DNA of 64,000 nt from an uncultured Lachnospiraceae bacterium (lineage in GTDB: Bacteria; Bacillota; Clostridia; Lachnospirales; Lachnospiraceae): assembly GCA_902794095.1 (NCBI GenBank), contig CADBFZ010000003.1, positions 62,001-126,000 of the forward strand. The letters run 5' to 3'. The position numbers and the translations under genes are program-made. Shown piece by piece: positions 62,322 through 64,000 of the stretch (position 1 is its first letter; the number at the start of each line of letters is the position of its first letter). The notes beneath the pieces were generated by a model. That model saw nothing but the letters and a program-made list of their open reading frames with translations, did no database searches and had not been told where the DNA came from.

Positions 62322-63719
62322 ATGAAAGAAAACTCTTTTAAGAAAAATGATGAAATCATTCTGACCATTGATGATATCTCGGATGACGGATCCGGGATCG
62401 GACGGAGTGACGGATTCATTTTTTTTGTTAAAAACACATTACCCGGAGACCGCATCAAAGCTAAGGTGATGAAGGTCACAAAAAGCTACGGCTTTGCAAG
62501 GTGCATGGAGATTATCGAATCTTCAAACGGCAGATGCAAGGCTCGTTGCAGCGTCTTTGAAAAATGCGGCGGATGCTCTTTGCAGAATTACAAATACGAA
62601 GAGCAGCTTAAGTATAAATATAATAAAGTAAAAAATGATCTTATAAGGATAGGCTCCCTGACTGAAGAGGAAGTGAATGAAAAGCTTCTTCCCATTGTCG
62701 GAATGGATGATCCATACAGATATCGAAACAAAGCTCAGTATCCGGTTCGCATGGGTAAGGACGGAAAACCGCATGCGGGATTTTTTGCAGGACATACTCA
62801 TTCCGTAATTGAAACAGATGACTGCCTTATTGAGCCCGAGGTCAATTCAGGGCTTCTTGATGCGGTTCTTAACTGGATGAATAAAAATCATGTTAAGGCA
62901 TACGATGAAGAATCCGGAAAAGGATTAGTCAGACATGTACTTATAAGACACGGCTTCACATCGAAGGAGTGCCAGGTAAATCTTGTCATCAACGGAAGTA
63001 AGATTCCTGATGAGGCGGGACTTATCAAGTTACTTACAGATGTAATGCCGACAGACCTTAAATCCGTAACCGTATGTCCCAATACCAGAAGGGATAATGT
63101 TATCCTCGGCGATTCGTACAGAACAATTTACGGTGAAGGATATATAACCGACACACTTGTCGGAATTACATTTAAGATATCCCCGCTTTCTTTCTATCAG
63201 GTAAATCCCGTTCAGACAGAAAAGCTATATGGTCTTGCAAGGGACTATGCATGTCTTTCCGGGGAAGAGGAAGTGCTCGATCTTTATTGCGGTATCGGAA
63301 CGATCTCACTTATGCTTTCCAAAAAAGCAGGACATGTAACCGGAGTTGAGATCGTAGACAGAGCAATCAAGGATGCTAAGGAAAACGCAAAGATTAATGC
63401 AATAGGAAATGCGGAGTTTATTACAGGTGCTGCGGAGGATGTAATCCAGACAATGCTTCCCGGTGAAGGTAACAGAAAAGCTCCCGATGTTGTCGTCGTC
63501 GATCCTCCCAGAAAAGGATGTGCAAGAAGTTGTATTGATGCAATCCTGACGCTTGCACCTAAGAGAGTAGTTTATGTAAGCTGCGATCCCGCGACTCTTT
63601 CAAGAGACATCAAGATCTTCCGCGAAGGCGGATATGAACTTGTAAAGGCAACTCCTGTTGATATGTTCCCGCACTCAAGCCATGTTGAGACGGTTGTATT
63701 GCTGTCACAAGATGAATAA
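62322..63719 (+). CDS. rlmD: 23S rRNA (uracil-C5)-methyltransferase, RlmD/RumA family
   Basis: The 465-residue protein starts with a TRAM domain (about 5-60, KKNDEIILTIDDISDDGSGIGRSDGFIFFVKNTLPGDRIKAKVMKV). Then four cysteines that should bind an iron-sulfur cluster follow (CKARCSVFEKCGGC). The SAM domain has LDLYCGIGTISLMLS, and the catalytic Cys is in VVYVSCDPATLSRD near 420. It methylates a uracil in 23S rRNA; whether the target is U1939 or U747 (RlmC) is not clear from sequence, so the symbol is tentative. It follows the YhaM gene by 5 bases. Confidence 0.9.
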   Translation: MKENSFKKNDEIILTIDDISDDGSGIGRSDGFIFFVKNTLPGDRIKAKVMKVTKSYGFARCMEIIESSNGRCKARCSVFEKCGGCSLQNYKYEEQLKYKYNKVKNDLIRIGSLTEEEVNEKLLPIVGMDDPYRYRNKAQYPVRMGKDGKPHAGFFAGHTHSVIETDDCLIEPEVNSGLLDAVLNWMNKNHVKAYDEESGKGLVRHVLIRHGFTSKECQVNLVINGSKIPDEAGLIKLLTDVMPTDLKSVTVCPNTRRDNVILGDSYRTIYGEGYITDTLVGITFKISPLSFYQVNPVQTEKLYGLARDYACLSGEEEVLDLYCGIGTISLMLSKKAGHVTGVEIVDRAIKDAKENAKINAIGNAEFITGAAEDVIQTMLPGEGNRKAPDVVVVDPPRKGCARSCIDAILTLAPKRVVYVSCDPATLSRDIKIFREGGYELVKATPVDMFPHSSHVETVVLLSQDE

Positions 63720-64000
63720 GCCGTCTAAAAATGTGGTTCTTTTCATAATTATAGCGTTCCTTCTCCCGCTGATGATTGTTGCAACACAGAGCAGGGATTT
63801 AAATAATGCCATTGGTTTTGTCTTATACGGTATTCAAGCAGCTGCTCCTTCTATCGCAGCGATTGTTGTTTTTGCGGTAAACAAGGAATTGAGAGTATCT
63901 TTTTCTCGATTATTCCACAAAGATTATTTGACGAGAGCAATCTTTTTACCGGCGGTAATCGTTTGTGTTGTTATGATTGCAGCAAAACTGCTTTCATCCT
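63712..64000 (+). CDS. Membrane protein, probably CPBP-type, cut by window edge
   Basis: Only the first 96 codons are in the window. The start ATG overlaps the last 8 bases of rlmD. The sequence has three hydrophobic helices: VVLFIIIAFLLPLMIVATQS, AIGFVLYGIQAAAPSIAAIVVF and IFLPAVIVCVVMIAAKLL. The layout resembles the N-terminal part of CPBP-family membrane proteins, but their catalytic motif would be downstream, so the family is only a guess. Confidence 0.65.
   Translation, partial: MNKPSKNVVLFIIIAFLLPLMIVATQSRDLNNAIGFVLYGIQAAAPSIAAIVVFAVNKELRVSFSRLFHKDYLTRAIFLPAVIVCVVMIAAKLLSS

Overview
The window is chromosomal DNA around a replication origin. It most likely comes from an anaerobic Bacillota of class Clostridia, probably a non-sporulating Lachnospiraceae. 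That placement is an inference from gene content (DUF4446 and DUF3881-type proteins, a phosphoketolase, classical rpmH-rnpA-yidD-yidC-jag and dnaA-dnaN-yaaA-recF-gyrB-gyrA clusters) and from protein signatures read by eye. No species is claimed. I see no insertion sequence, prophage, CRISPR array or rRNA operon.

Layout: oriC lies at about 43.98-44.36 kb, between rpmH and dnaA. Left of it nearly every gene is on the minus strand, and to its right most are on the plus strand, so transcription mostly runs with replication. Moving left from oriC: rpmH, rnpA, yidD, yidC, jag; mnmE, mnmG, rsmG; two perfect parS sites, a small zinc-ribbon membrane protein, parA, parB, DUF4446, serS, a DUF3881-type gene and tRNA-Arg. 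Next come an ECF-type sigma factor with an ABC-2 transporter, phosphoketolase, a membrane-tethered HTH protein, an M13 peptidase/FtsX-type ABC operon, DUF4867 (the only plus-strand gene of the left arm), a small Smr protein and a 2-isopropylmalate synthase fused to an AraC-type DNA-binding domain. They are followed by a small HTH regulator with two ATP-grasp ligases and a SurA/PrsA-like membrane protein, cca with a PEGA lipoprotein, the HU-rqcP-divIC-tilS-hpt-ftsH operon, a GH13 amylase, tRNA-Leu and a truncated DUF3048 lipoprotein.

Right of oriC are dnaA, then dnaN-yaaA-recF-gyrB-gyrA, a CPA2 antiporter and an unrecognised nuclease-like/winged-helix protein. A minus-strand block follows (two-component system and mutS2), and then a plus-strand block with an HtrA-like protein lacking its catalytic triad, a YhaM-type nuclease, rlmD and a truncated membrane protein.

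Most of the window is housekeeping: replication and segregation, tRNA maturation (tilS, cca, mnmE, mnmG), membrane insertion, and ribosome rescue (rqcP, mutS2). The main points for follow-up are the LeuA-AraC fusion, the pseudo-HtrA protein driven by an apparently leaderless divergent promoter, the paired ATP-grasp operon, the acidic insertion in GyrB, the peptidase/transporter operon, and the absence of yabP, yabQ and spoIIE from the rqcP-ftsH cluster.
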